Assembly (NCBI GenBank): GCA_016782425.1
Contig: JADHYN010000003.1
Span: 1-36,820 of the forward strand
Origin: Candidatus Omnitrophota bacterium
GTDB taxonomy: Bacteria; Omnitrophota; Gorgyraeia; JABMRN01; RBG-13-46-9
DNA: 36,820 bases
Direction of reading: 5' to 3'
In this document: positions 13,840 to 21,889 of the stretch, one piece after another
Numbering within the stretch: position 1 is the first letter of the stretch
Layout: each line of letters opens with the position of its first letter
Notes under the pieces: generated by a model
The model's input: the letters and a program-made list of their open reading frames with translations, nothing else
The model's database searches: none
What the model was told of the DNA's origin: nothing
Program-made: the position numbers and the translations under genes

Positions 13840-15219
13840 TCATTTTTCAAGGGCCTTTTTAACGAAGCGCTTATTTATTTTCTCCGGATAATTTTTTGTA
13901 AAACAGGCGGTACAGAAAACTTCCTTCGGCAGCATCATGGAATTAAGCATGCCCTCCAGACTCAGGTATTTCAGACTATCAACACCGATAAATTTTGCTA
14001 TTTCTTTTATCGAATATCTCGAGGCGATTAGCTCTTTTTTCGTTGGAAAATCGATTCCGTAGTAGCAAGGCGATATGAGCGGCGGGCAACTTACCCGCAT
14101 GTGGATTTCTTTTGCACCCGCCTCTCGCAAGGCGTTTACCCTTAACCTCGAGGTCGTCCCCCTTACGATCGAATCTTCGACGATGACAATCTTTTTGTTT
14201 TTTAGCACGTCTTTTATGGGATTCAATTTTATCTTAACCTTGAAATCCCTTTTATATTGAGAGGGTTGTATGAAGGTTCTTCCGATATAATGGTTTCGTA
14301 TCAGGCCCATCTCAATAGGTGTTTTTGACTCTTCGGAGAAGCCGATCGCCGCATACGTGCCGGAATCGGGTATGGGCATTATGAAGTCAGCATCTACGGG
14401 ATATTCTTTTGCGAGGGTTTGGCCGAGCCTTTTCCGTGTCAGGTATACGTTTTTTGTAAATATGTTGCTGTCGGGCCGAGCAAAATATATAAATTCAAAT
14501 ATGCAAAACGCTTTTTGCGAAGAAGAAAATGGCTTGATTGATTCCAAGCCGTTTTTATTTATGACAACGATCTCTCCCGGCTCAACATCTCTTACATATT
14601 TGGCGTTAATGAGATCTAGCGCGCAGGTTTCACTTGCAAGAACGTAACTTTTTTCCAATTTACCAATACAAAGCGGTCTGAATCCGTAAGGATCTCTTAT
14701 CCCTACAAGCATGTCATTCGTCAGTATAAGAAGCGAATACGCGCCTCTTACCTGCGGCAAGGCTTCTATAAGACTTTCCCGTATGCTTTTTGCTTTCGAT
14801 TTAACCAGAAGATGCAGGACGAGCTCGCTATCCATGCTGGTCTGTATGATGGACCCGTCCGCCTCAAGTTTATCCTTAAGCTCTAGGGAATTTGTAATGT
14901 TGCCGTTATGCGCAATAGCTATCGCGCCTCTTTTGTAATTTATGACGAAGGGCTGAGCATTTTTTAGACTGCTGGTACCGGTTGTTGAATAGCGCACGTG
15001 ACCGATGGCGAAAAAGCCTTTTAATTTTTTGAGCGAACTTTCGTCGAATACGTCGGAAACCAGACCCATTGCCTTGTGTTGGTATATACGCTTGCCGTTG
15101 GACGAGGTTATTCCACAGGATTCTTCCCCGCGATGCTGCAGGGCATATAGCCCGAGGTAGGTAAGCATCGAAGCTTCATTGTGCCCGTAAATTCCGAAAA
15201 GCCCGCAGTATTCTTTCAT
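13840..15219 (-). CDS. purF: Amidophosphoribosyltransferase
   Basis: 459 aa; first committed step of purine synthesis (PRPP plus glutamine to phosphoribosylamine). Starts MKEYCGLFGI: Cys5 is the predicted N-terminal nucleophile after removal of a four-residue propeptide. The glutaminase part includes ALQHRGEES and HNGNITN. The PRPP-binding motif VIVEDSIVRGTTS is at about 345-357. Four cysteines in the positions used by Bacillus PurF (FCIFEF, RVSCPP, FCTACF) indicate the [4Fe-4S] type. No Shine-Dalgarno sequence precedes the ATG; instead the stop of a 23-codon leader ORF overlaps it (ATGA). Confidence 0.97.
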   Translation of the reverse strand: MKEYCGLFGIYGHNEASMLTYLGLYALQHRGEESCGITSSNGKRIYQHKAMGLVSDVFDESSLKKLKGFFAIGHVRYSTTGTSSLKNAQPFVINYKRGAIAIAHNGNITNSLELKDKLEADGSIIQTSMDSELVLHLLVKSKAKSIRESLIEALPQVRGAYSLLILTNDMLVGIRDPYGFRPLCIGKLEKSYVLASETCALDLINAKYVRDVEPGEIVVINKNGLESIKPFSSSQKAFCIFEFIYFARPDSNIFTKNVYLTRKRLGQTLAKEYPVDADFIMPIPDSGTYAAIGFSEESKTPIEMGLIRNHYIGRTFIQPSQYKRDFKVKIKLNPIKDVLKNKKIVIVEDSIVRGTTSRLRVNALREAGAKEIHMRVSCPPLISPCYYGIDFPTKKELIASRYSIKEIAKFIGVDSLKYLSLEGMLNSMMLPKEVFCTACFTKNYPEKINKRFVKKALEK

Positions 15220-15287
15220 AATTTTCGGCTAAAAATAAAATAGACGAGGGACTTTCTCGTCACACTCGCCTTTGTGTATTGTATCAT
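15216..15287 (-). CDS. Candidate 23-aa leader peptide ahead of purF
   Basis: ATG 15287 to TGA 15216, with the TGA overlapping the purF ATG by 4 nt. It lies wholly inside the purF leader, downstream of a good promoter. The peptide starts MIQYTKAS and has no obvious run of one amino acid, so classical amino-acid attenuation is not suggested. Its reading covers the hairpin at 15243-15261. Support is positional only: purF lacks its own ribosome site. The ORF's own ribosome site is weak. Confidence 0.4.
   Translation of the reverse strand: MIQYTKASVTRKSLVYFIFSRKL
15231..15261 (-). terminator. Terminator-like hairpin in the purF leader (candidate attenuator)
   Basis: GACGAG (15261-15256) pairs with CTCGTC (15248-15243), followed on the minus strand by TATTTTATTTTT. 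It sits between the promoter at 15305-15333 and purF, so it would act on purF transcription rather than end the upstream operon. Confidence 0.55.
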
Positions 15288-15304
15288 CTTCGTTACACAG
15301 TATC

Positions 15305-15333
15305 TTTATACCAAAATAAGGATATTTTGTCAA
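15305..15333 (-). promoter_or_regulatory. Promoter of purF
   Basis: TTGACA (15333-15328), 17-nt spacer, TATAAA (15310-15305). Predicted start near 15298, giving a leader of about 80 nt. Confidence 0.8.
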
Positions 15334-15362
15334 GCATATTATGTTTTTAAGAAACGAGCGTT

Positions 15363-16316
15363 TTAATAGGTAGGTTTAATGTTTGTTCCTAGGAAGTGTT
15401 CACTTTCTGCCCTGAAACCCTGGATCCAGCCGTTTGTGAAGCCAAACTTCTCTATGGCGTCGATGACTTCACGGTATTCTTTTTGGTTTATTCTTCTCTG
15501 GATTTCGGGAAAATTTCCCGCAAGGTAAGTCGGATAGTACTGGCTCATGACGCTCAGGTATATATCTTTCGAGACCTCTTTTTTCAGGAATTTAAGCGTC
15601 TGGACGGTGCCGGATACACTGTTGGGGAGAATCAAAAGCCGTACTATCACCCCCTTTTCCGCAACGCCGTTTTTGTCTACTCTTAGAAGGCCTTTTTGCC
15701 TGAACATCTCTTTTATTAATTGTCTATTGTTTTCCGCATAGTCGGCCGCATGTGAAAATTTTCGAGCCGCCTCATCCCGGGAATATCGCATATCTGGTAA
15801 ATAGATGTCAATAATACCATCCAGAAGTTTTATAAGTTCCATGCTGTCGTAACCGCCTGTGTTGTAGACAATGGGGATATTGAGAGATCTTTTTATTGCG
15901 ATTTGTAAAGCCATGATAATCTGGTATGCGTAATGCGTGGGGCTTACCAGGTTTATATTGTGACAACCCATGCGCTCCAATTCCAGCATTCTTTCGGCCA
16001 GTTCTTCTGTTTCTATTTCCTCAAAATCGCTTTTCTGGCTAAAAGTATAGTTCTGGCAATATACGCACTGGAGATTGCAGTGGGTAAAAAATATGGTACC
16101 GGAACCTCGTACACCCGACAGGGGCGGCTCTTCCCCATAATGTGGTGAATAACTGTAAACGGCAACTTTTTCAGATGATCTGCATATGCCCTTTTTGCCT
16201 TTCAAGCGATTTATATTACATTTATGGTGGCAAATCCGGCATGGGTCCGTGAGCTTTTTAAGATGTGGTAAGATGTTTTTGATAAGCTTAATTTTTTTAG
16301 AATTTGCGGAATTCAT
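15363..16316 (-). CDS. PflX-like radical SAM protein (COG1313)
   Basis: 317 aa. An N-terminal cysteine cluster CRICHHKCNINR...GICR (about 22-48) precedes the radical SAM motif CNLQCVYCQN (CxxxCxxC, about 77-86). The rest matches the COG1313 'uncharacterised Fe-S protein, PflA-like' family: ERMGCHNINLVSPTHY, VYNTGGYDS, IDIYLPDMRYS and LSVMSQYYPT. It probably reductively cleaves SAM to make a 5'-deoxyadenosyl radical; whether it activates a glycyl-radical enzyme is unknown and none is nearby. The start overlaps the channel gene stop by 4 nt. Confidence 0.9.
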   Translation of the reverse strand: MNSANSKKIKLIKNILPHLKKLTDPCRICHHKCNINRLKGKKGICRSSEKVAVYSYSPHYGEEPPLSGVRGSGTIFFTHCNLQCVYCQNYTFSQKSDFEEIETEELAERMLELERMGCHNINLVSPTHYAYQIIMALQIAIKRSLNIPIVYNTGGYDSMELIKLLDGIIDIYLPDMRYSRDEAARKFSHAADYAENNRQLIKEMFRQKGLLRVDKNGVAEKGVIVRLLILPNSVSGTVQTLKFLKKEVSKDIYLSVMSQYYPTYLAGNFPEIQRRINQKEYREVIDAIEKFGFTNGWIQGFRAESEHFLGTNIKPTY

Positions 16317-17326
16317 CGCGCGGAATATTTTCGCGCCAGCGTAAAAATGAAGAGTCCTATCATGAATGCGCCGATAAACGCCTCGGAAGCGGCAAGAAAT
16401 CTGAAAAGGAGTGTGGATTTAGGGATAAAGTCGCCGTAACCTACCGTCGTAAAGGTGATTACGCTATAGTAGATGTAGTCTGTGATAACAGGTCTATACC
16501 TCAATGCCGGAGTATATATAATGGCCTTTAGCATAAAATAAGCCATCGTATATAACATGATTACAAAAAAGGAAGAGAGTACGATCCTGTGCGGCTTTTC
16601 ACCATAGCCACACAGAAGATTCATGATGGAGCTCGGCAGATAAGCCAGGTTCTTTTTTTTCTTAAGAAGAAGCCTCTCCATTGTTTTCTCCTTGAACGAG
16701 GCCCAGCTGGCATCATCGTATCTGCCGTTTGCAAGAAAATAACTTTTAAGATCTCGATACGCTTCTTCTGCGGAAAGAATGCCTTTTTCATTAAGTCGAT
16801 AGGTAGATAAGAATTTATTTGCTCTATGATGGAAATTCTTTTTTGAGAGCGAGATTGCTTGCAAGAGGTCAGTGCGCCAGAGCCTTGTGTTAAAAAGATT
16901 CGCATTCCACAGATCGCAACGACTCAGGTTTGCTTCTACAAGGGTTGCATTTCTTAAGTTTGCGTGCCAGAGCCTTGCGCCTTGCAGGGAACTTCTTGTC
17001 AGATCGCTCCCGTCAAAATTTGCGCTGGTGAGGTCACAGTCCGAAAGGTTTGATCCCAGGAGTTCGGCATTTTTCAAATTTGCGTCGAAAAGAATAGAAC
17101 CGGAGAAGTTGGCCCTCGCGAGATTGGCCTCGGAAAGATCTACCCTCGCCAGGCTTAAATTGCTCAAATCGACTTTGGATAGATTTACTCCTTTAAGCGG
17201 GGCGTTTTCCTTTATCAAAGTCGCAAGTTTCTCCCTGTAGGCGCTTCGGTTTTCTATGTGTGCCCAGCAGAACTCCGAGGCGAAAACTGCCTCAGCTTTA
17301 CATCCTTCGAATCTACAAATAGCCAT
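16313..17326 (-). CDS. Pentapeptide-repeat protein fused to a two-helix K+-channel domain
   Basis: 337 aa from ATG 17326; a TTG at 17338 that overlaps the previous stop is an alternative start. Order: a Cys/His cluster C4-C9-C20-H23 that could bind zinc; about 22 pentapeptide repeats of A(D/N)LxX type (42-156); a basic linker; helix 1 (247-270); pore loop with selectivity filter TVGYGD (294-299); helix 2 (307-331). The filter is the classic K+-selective sequence, so this should be a tetrameric K+ channel with a cytosolic beta-helix rod in place of an RCK or cyclic-nucleotide domain. It lies between STAS-PilZ and PflX genes in one operon, together with the RCK_C membrane protein further upstream. 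Confidence 0.9.
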   Translation of the reverse strand: MAICRFEGCKAEAVFASEFCWAHIENRSAYREKLATLIKENAPLKGVNLSKVDLSNLSLARVDLSEANLARANFSGSILFDANLKNAELLGSNLSDCDLTSANFDGSDLTRSSLQGARLWHANLRNATLVEANLSRCDLWNANLFNTRLWRTDLLQAISLSKKNFHHRANKFLSTYRLNEKGILSAEEAYRDLKSYFLANGRYDDASWASFKEKTMERLLLKKKKNLAYLPSSIMNLLCGYGEKPHRIVLSSFFVIMLYTMAYFMLKAIIYTPALRYRPVITDYIYYSVITFTTVGYGDFIPKSTLLFRFLAASEAFIGAFMIGLFIFTLARKYSAR

Positions 17327-17334
17327 AGTGCGTG

Positions 17335-18045
17335 TCAAACCTTACTTCTTCGGGTTAGGTTTTTATCTATAAATTCAACAATCCTGGCCTGCGTGTGTTT
17401 GTCGATGTTTGTAAAGGTTATGCCCATACCGGGGTATGAGTGCAGTTGGAGTTCTTTATCGGCGAGCCACACGACAGTCCCCATCAGCGTGAGAGGTTTT
17501 CTTTCCCCCTTTAACCCCAGCTCCATGTAAAGCTGAGTCGAGACGGGAAATGTATTTTTCGAATATATGAACAACCCCTCTCCGCTCAGATTCAACATCT
17601 TTCCTTTCGAAAGCTTGGCATCGGTCGATATCCCGACTTTATATCGCACGGGAACGCTTACATCTATTCTCTTGAATCTTCTTCGTAGAGGAAGTTTGTC
17701 TACCTTGCTTGATAAGTCGAAACTTTTTAATGCAGCTTCTTCTTCGGAATGCATTTCAAAAACACCGTCCAATCGCGCCGATTTAAAAAGTTCTTTTATA
17801 TGCAATGGCACACTGCAGAACTTTAATATCCCGTTTTGATTAACGACGTTTTTGTAGGCAACGGTCAAGATGGAAAGGCCGTTATAGTCCACAATATTCA
17901 CGTTTGCAAAATTACAGAGGATTTTGTTTATTCCTTCCCGCAAAAGCCGGCCCGTTTCTTCGATAAAACCCGCTGCGTTTATGTCAATTTTTCCGGTTAT
18001 ATAGAGAACGGCGATATTTTTAAAAAACCTCTTCCGTATTTCCAT
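17335..18045 (-). CDS. STAS-PilZ fusion protein
   Basis: 236 aa. Residues 1-105 are a STAS (anti-sigma antagonist type) domain: LYITGKIDINAAG, FANVNIVDYNGLSIL. The usual D-S-S-G phosphorylation loop reads D-Y-N-G here, so the serine that is normally phosphorylated is replaced by asparagine. Residues 120-230 are a PilZ domain with the c-di-GMP motifs RRRFKR (RxxxR type) and NLSGEG (N-x-S-x-x-G), both intact. It should bind c-di-GMP and pass this on by protein contact. It is sandwiched between the entericidin-like gene (27 nt away) and the pentapeptide channel. Confidence 0.9.
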   Translation of the reverse strand: MEIRKRFFKNIAVLYITGKIDINAAGFIEETGRLLREGINKILCNFANVNIVDYNGLSILTVAYKNVVNQNGILKFCSVPLHIKELFKSARLDGVFEMHSEEEAALKSFDLSSKVDKLPLRRRFKRIDVSVPVRYKVGISTDAKLSKGKMLNLSGEGLFIYSKNTFPVSTQLYMELGLKGERKPLTLMGTVVWLADKELQLHSYPGMGITFTNIDKHTQARIVEFIDKNLTRRSKV

Positions 18046-18072
18046 TTTTTATTTCCGGCAAAATCGTCGCAA

Positions 18073-18216
18073 TTATTCGTCTCTTACAAATATTGTTTTT
18101 ACGCCTTTACCTATTCTTCTGGTATCCTTGCCGACGCCGCTAAAAGTTTCTCCGCAGCCGGTAATGACAAGAGTTGTAAAAATTAATGCCAATAATAATG
18201 CTACATATTTTTTCAT
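18073..18216 (-). CDS. Entericidin-like small lipoprotein, 47 aa
   Basis: ATG 18216 (CAAGGGGGTA upstream) to TAA 18073. The signal peptide ends V-I-T-G-C with the lipidated cysteine at residue 21. The mature part GETFSGVGKDTRRIGKGVK matches the entericidin A/B pattern (C-x-N/E-T-x-x-G-x-G-x-D followed by G-x-x-I/V). In E. coli such lipoproteins form an antidote/toxin pair linked to stationary-phase lysis; only one copy is seen here. Its start overlaps the stop of the M23 peptidase gene by 4 nt, which links a small lipoprotein to cell-wall cleavage. Confidence 0.85.
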   Translation of the reverse strand: MKKYVALLLALIFTTLVITGCGETFSGVGKDTRRIGKGVKTIFVRDE

Positions 18217-18788
18217 AATGTACCCCCTTGAGTTAATTGTTTTTCAACATATTGTTTAAGCAACTCCTTTGCAGGATCTATTGGCTGGTCCTTATATCTT
18301 ATTTCAAAATGAAGATGCGGTATAATGCCCCTCGAGTTGGCGTTACCGCTTTTGCCAACACATCCTATTATGCCACCCTGCCAGACCCATTGAGATTTTT
18401 TTATGGCTATCGTGTAGAGGTGGCCGTATCGCGTTTGCCATCCTCCCGGGTGATTTATTACGATAAGTTCCCCGTAGCCACTCGGGATAGAGAACGCTTT
18501 GGCCCAGCCGCTTTTGGAGGCGTAGACAGGGCTTTTTAATTTCGCCGCCAAATCCAACCCTTTGTGTTTTCTACCGCCTCTTCTTTTCGCGCCGAATTCA
18601 CCGTCCCCGTACACGTCGTTCCTGATAGGCAAATCCGCCGTAATTTCTATCTTCCTGTCTATCTCTATGGGCATTGCAAAATACGGTTCTTTTATCCTGT
18701 AAAACAACGGAAACAAAAAAGCCTGTATTGCAAATATAACTATTGCGATAAAGGAGATCGCGAGACATATTCTAAGGGGGCGTTTCAT
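18213..18788 (-). CDS. M23 (LytM/LasA) family peptidase
   Basis: 191 aa. An N-terminal membrane anchor at 7-29 puts the catalytic part in the periplasm. The zinc site is complete: H-K-G-L-D (HxGxD), a YGHL strand motif and HLHFE (HxH). Members cut peptidoglycan cross-bridges or, when a ligand is missing, regulate amidases; this one keeps all ligands, so it is probably an active endopeptidase. It overlaps the RCK_C gene upstream and the entericidin-like gene downstream, each by 4 nt. Confidence 0.93.
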   Translation of the reverse strand: MKRPLRICLAISFIAIVIFAIQAFLFPLFYRIKEPYFAMPIEIDRKIEITADLPIRNDVYGDGEFGAKRRGGRKHKGLDLAAKLKSPVYASKSGWAKAFSIPSGYGELIVINHPGGWQTRYGHLYTIAIKKSQWVWQGGIIGCVGKSGNANSRGIIPHLHFEIRYKDQPIDPAKELLKQYVEKQLTQGGTL

Positions 18789-19465
18789 TGCTTGGCAATT
18801 ATTTTTTCGATATTCGACAATTTACCGTAACAAATCAGCGTATCATTTTGTAGTATCTGGTCGTTCGCCTTCGGTGCGGGAATCACACTATTTTTTCTCT
18901 CGATGGCTAGGACCAGTATATCGTTTTCCCTAAAACTGGAATCACTTAAAGTCTTGCCGAGATCCTGGCAATTTCCTTTTATACTTACCTCGGCTATTCC
19001 GTAGTCTTTGGCGATGCGCAATACTTCCTCAACGGGCCTTTTTTGGAAAGGCGGGCGCTTCTCCAGCCCGGATTCGATCTTGTCGTTTAGAAACTTCGTT
19101 ACCCCCTTGTGTGTCAGAATCTTGAATAATATGAATATGAGCAGTAAAACGATGCCTACGTTTGCCAAAAGGGGCATTATGTTGCTTCTGCCGAAGGATA
19201 TCACAACGGTTGTAATCACCGTTATGAAACCGGCGTTTCCCAGTATCATCAGAAATATGATTATTTTTCTGCGTATGTCGTTTTGCAGTACAAGCTCCGA
19301 ATCCTGGGTCGTAAATCCTGTGCCCGTAAATGCGGACAGGGCCTGAAAATGGGCTTTTTTCTCGTCGAGCCCGGTCATCCTTAAAGCCACGGTCGCTATC
19401 TTGACTACGAAAACCGATATTGCGATAATTAATATAACAGGAAGGGCAAAAATCAGATTGCTCAT
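18785..19465 (-). CDS. Membrane protein with C-terminal RCK_C (TrkA-C) domain
   Basis: 226 aa. Three hydrophobic segments (about 5-25, 68-92, 98-120) with a conserved-looking loop 'HFQALSAFTGTGFTTQDSELVL' that recalls TrkH/KtrB-type pore loops. Residues about 145-226 are a TrkA-C/RCK_C ligand-binding domain (IAEVSIKGNCQDLGKTLSDSS, ENDILVLAIERKNSVIPAP, DTLICYGK). A monovalent-cation or cyclic-di-AMP-type regulation is plausible from the family but not shown. GAGGAGG precedes ATG 19465. A terminator lies between it and corA. Confidence 0.85.
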   Translation of the reverse strand: MSNLIFALPVILIIAISVFVVKIATVALRMTGLDEKKAHFQALSAFTGTGFTTQDSELVLQNDIRRKIIIFLMILGNAGFITVITTVVISFGRSNIMPLLANVGIVLLLIFILFKILTHKGVTKFLNDKIESGLEKRPPFQKRPVEEVLRIAKDYGIAEVSIKGNCQDLGKTLSDSSFRENDILVLAIERKNSVIPAPKANDQILQNDTLICYGKLSNIEKIIAKQ

Positions 19466-19487
19466 GGACGCCTCCTCTACAAAAAGA

Positions 19488-19504
19488 GCGGGTTAAGTAC
19501 CCGC
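19488..19504 (-). terminator. Intrinsic terminator after corA
   Basis: GCGGGT-ACTTA-ACCCGC on the minus strand (19504-19488) followed by TCTTTTTG. It separates the long 26.9-19.5 kb run from the 19465-15363 operon. Confidence 0.8.
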
Positions 19505-19549
19505 GTTCTTATCCCGCCACCAATCACTAACCACTTCTCGCAAAACTTT

Positions 19550-20521
19550 TTATAACCACTTTTTCTTTTTAAAGTATAAAAGCATTCCGCCTGCCAGGAT
19601 CGCCATGCCCGATAAGACGATAAAATACCCGTACCGCCATTCTAGCTCCGGCAAGAAACGGAAATTCATTCCGTAAATTCCAGTTATGAGCGTCAACGGC
19701 ATCATTATGGTGGCAATAATTGTCAGCACTTTCATGATCTCGCTTAATTTGTTGGATGTAACAGACAAGTATCCGTCCATGGCGCTGGCCAGCATGTCTC
19801 TGTAGGTATCCAGGTTATCGTTTATTCTTGCCAAAAGATCCGCAACGTCGCGGAAATATATGGAAAGCTTTGACGGTATGATCGGGTGGTAACCGCCTCT
19901 TGCAATAAAGTTCATGGTTTCCCGTTGCGGTCCGAGAATACGACGCAGGATCAAGACGTTCTCCTTCAAGTCGAAAATTTTATTAAGCAATTCTGAATCC
20001 GGTTTTTTAAACACCAAATCCTCCGCCTTTTGTATTTCTCCGTCTATTTTTTCCAGTATGGGAAAATAATTATCCACCAGCGCATCGGCCAGAAAGTAAA
20101 ATAGATACCCGGCCCCCCGTGACATGATATTTGTGTTTTTTAGGCATCTTTCCCATGTGCTTGTAATACTCGGGATAGGGCGTAGGTGAACCGTCACGAC
20201 ATAGTTTTCACCAATAAAACTGTCCACTTCAAGAGAGGTTGCCTTGTCCCTGTGGGAAGCCAGAATCGCAGCATGGAGAACGATGAAAAGATAGCGGTCG
20301 TATCGGTCAATCTTCGGACGCTGGATGGTTGTCATGCAGTCTTCAATGGCAAGAGGATGAAACTTAAAACCTTTCTCCAGAAGTGCCATGTCTTTCTGTG
20401 TAGGCTTTTGGACATCTACCCATAGAAGTTCTTCTTTTCCGCCCAGAGGCACAGTGATATGTTCTATATCCTTTACGATTTCGACGTCTTTGCCCTTTCC
20501 CAGTGTAATAGCTCTTATCAT
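19550..20521 (-). CDS. corA: CorA family Mg2+/Co2+ transporter
   Basis: 323 aa. Long soluble N-terminal domain, a stalk helix, then two C-terminal transmembrane helices (about 265-288 and 298-318). The signature Y-G-M-N-F lies at the end of the first helix and is intact, so the channel should pass Mg2+. Homopentamer in the inner membrane. The start is 11 nt after the yqeY stop, so it belongs to the tat-yqeY transcript and is ended by the terminator at 19488-19504. Confidence 0.95.
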   Translation of the reverse strand: MIRAITLGKGKDVEIVKDIEHITVPLGGKEELLWVDVQKPTQKDMALLEKGFKFHPLAIEDCMTTIQRPKIDRYDRYLFIVLHAAILASHRDKATSLEVDSFIGENYVVTVHLRPIPSITSTWERCLKNTNIMSRGAGYLFYFLADALVDNYFPILEKIDGEIQKAEDLVFKKPDSELLNKIFDLKENVLILRRILGPQRETMNFIARGGYHPIIPSKLSIYFRDVADLLARINDNLDTYRDMLASAMDGYLSVTSNKLSEIMKVLTIIATIMMPLTLITGIYGMNFRFLPELEWRYGYFIVLSGMAILAGGMLLYFKKKKWL

Positions 20522-20531
20522 GATTGAGACC

Positions 20532-20984
20532 TTATTTAGCGAGAAGCATGCTCGATACTATTTGGCTCACCGTTTTGCCGTCCGCTTTCCCCTTCGCCTT
20601 TTCCATAACAGCTTTCATTACCTTGCCCATTTCCTTTTTGCTGGTAACCCCGAGCTCCGATATCGTTTCCGTTATTATTTTCTTGAGCTCTTCTTCGGAT
20701 AATTGTTCGGGCATGTAGCCCAATAGTATCTCCAGTTCTTTCTTCTCCTTTTCTGCGAGGTCCTGCCTCTTGCCCTTCTCGAACTGCTCGATAGAGTCCC
20801 TGTGCTGTTTGACGTGGCGCTGGATAATCTTTAAAATATCCCCCTCGTCCAGCGCGCTTTTCTTCTGGTCTAACCGGGTTGTATTCATGTCCGATTTCAG
20901 CATCCTTAAAGTCGATACCTTGATCTTATCCTGTTTCTTTAAAGCGGCTTTACAATCATTTTCTATCCTTTCACCCAAGGACAT
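20532..20984 (-). CDS. yqeY: GatB/YqeY domain protein
   Basis: 150 aa, full length. LGERIENDCKAALKKQDKIKVSTLRMLKSD at the start and 'EKAKGKADGKTVSQIVSSML' at the end are the family hallmarks. The C-terminal part resembles the tRNA-binding tail of the GatB amidotransferase subunit. No enzymatic activity is established for the free-standing form. It follows tatC by 10 nt. Confidence 0.93.
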   Translation of the reverse strand: MSLGERIENDCKAALKKQDKIKVSTLRMLKSDMNTTRLDQKKSALDEGDILKIIQRHVKQHRDSIEQFEKGKRQDLAEKEKKELEILLGYMPEQLSEEELKKIITETISELGVTSKKEMGKVMKAVMEKAKGKADGKTVSQIVSSMLLAK

Positions 20985-20994
20985 AGGTACCTCT

Positions 20995-21693
20995 TTATCT
21001 TTTTTTCTCGAGAGCCCTGGAAAGCCACACGCTTATTTCGTAGAGCACCAAAAGCGGAATCGCCAGAAGAACTTGCGTTATTACATCCGGCGGCGTTAAG
21101 AAAGCGGCCAGAATAAATAACAAAACGACAAAATACCTTCTTTTCCGCCTCAGCATCCGGGAATTCACCAGACCCAATCTTGTTAAAAGAACAATAAATA
21201 ACGGCGTCTCAAAAGCTATTGAGAAAGCCAGAATTAGGAAAACGCTGAAAGATATATATCTCGATACGGATATAAACGGCCTTATTAAATCCGAAGAAAA
21301 GCCGAGGAGAAAACTCATAGCGGCCGGCAGTGCGATAAAATATGATAAGGCCGCTCCGGCTGCGAACAAAAATATGCTTGAAACAAAATAGATGATAAAG
21401 ACACGCTTTTCTCTCATATCCAGGGCCACCCACACAAACCGCAAGAGGTTATATATAATTATAGGTGCGGATAGAACGATGCCGCCAAAAAGAGAAATCT
21501 TTAAATAAGAGAGAAACGCCTCTTCAGGGCTTATAAATACGAGAGGCTTTGCGTATTTCGCAAGGTACCCCAGGGTCTTCTCAGCGTATGTATATGAAAG
21601 AGCACTTAATGCAATTACCGAAATAATCGAAAAAAGCAGCCTTCTTCTTAATTCCTCCAGATGCGCGAAGATCGATTTTTTTTCATCAGCCAT
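20995..21693 (-). CDS. tatC: Sec-independent translocase TatC
   Basis: 232 aa, six transmembrane helices. The N-terminal HLEELRRRLLFS motif that binds twin-arginine signals is present, as is the 'FVWVALDMREKRVF' loop and the F-x-x-E-x-P motif (AFETPLFIVLL). It forms the receptor complex for folded proteins with Tat signals. tatA lies directly upstream; a candidate Tat substrate (radical SAM protein, 25775-26908) lies in the same run. Confidence 0.96.
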   Translation of the reverse strand: MADEKKSIFAHLEELRRRLLFSIISVIALSALSYTYAEKTLGYLAKYAKPLVFISPEEAFLSYLKISLFGGIVLSAPIIIYNLLRFVWVALDMREKRVFIIYFVSSIFLFAAGAALSYFIALPAAMSFLLGFSSDLIRPFISVSRYISFSVFLILAFSIAFETPLFIVLLTRLGLVNSRMLRRKRRYFVVLLFILAAFLTPPDVITQVLLAIPLLVLYEISVWLSRALEKKR

Positions 21694-21720
21694 GTATTAC
21701 AAATCTTTGGCGCAGGATCT

Positions 21721-21888
21721 CTATTTGTCGCTCTTTTTATCATCTCTTTCGGATTCGCCGCTTGCCTTTTTGAATTCTCGGATCGCCTTTCCCAGGGCCC
21801 TGCCAATTTCGGGAAGCTTCGCGGCGCCAAATACCAAAAGCACGATCAGCAATATAAGAATAAGTTCCCAGAAACCTATAGTCGGCAT
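21721..21888 (-). CDS. tatA: Sec-independent translocase TatA/E
   Basis: 55 aa, ATG 21888 to TAG 21721, preceded by AAGGGGATTAAG. One N-terminal helix ([15 protein letters not shown]), the F-G hinge in [11 protein letters not shown], then an amphipathic helix ([14 protein letters not shown]) and a charged tail. This is the minimal TatA layout; it is at the short end for the family but complete. No TatB is present, as in many bacteria with a two-component Tat system. It starts 1 nt after the def stop. Confidence 0.95.
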   Translation of the reverse strand: MPTIGFWELILILLIVLLVFGAAKLPEIGRALGKAIREFKKASGESERDDKKSDK

Positions 21889-21889
21889 C

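Noticed and set aside
15243-15261. Hairpin read as the terminator of the PflX operon
   Set aside because: A good purF promoter (15305-15333) lies between the PflX stop and the hairpin, so it belongs to the purF leader; it could still stop read-through as well.
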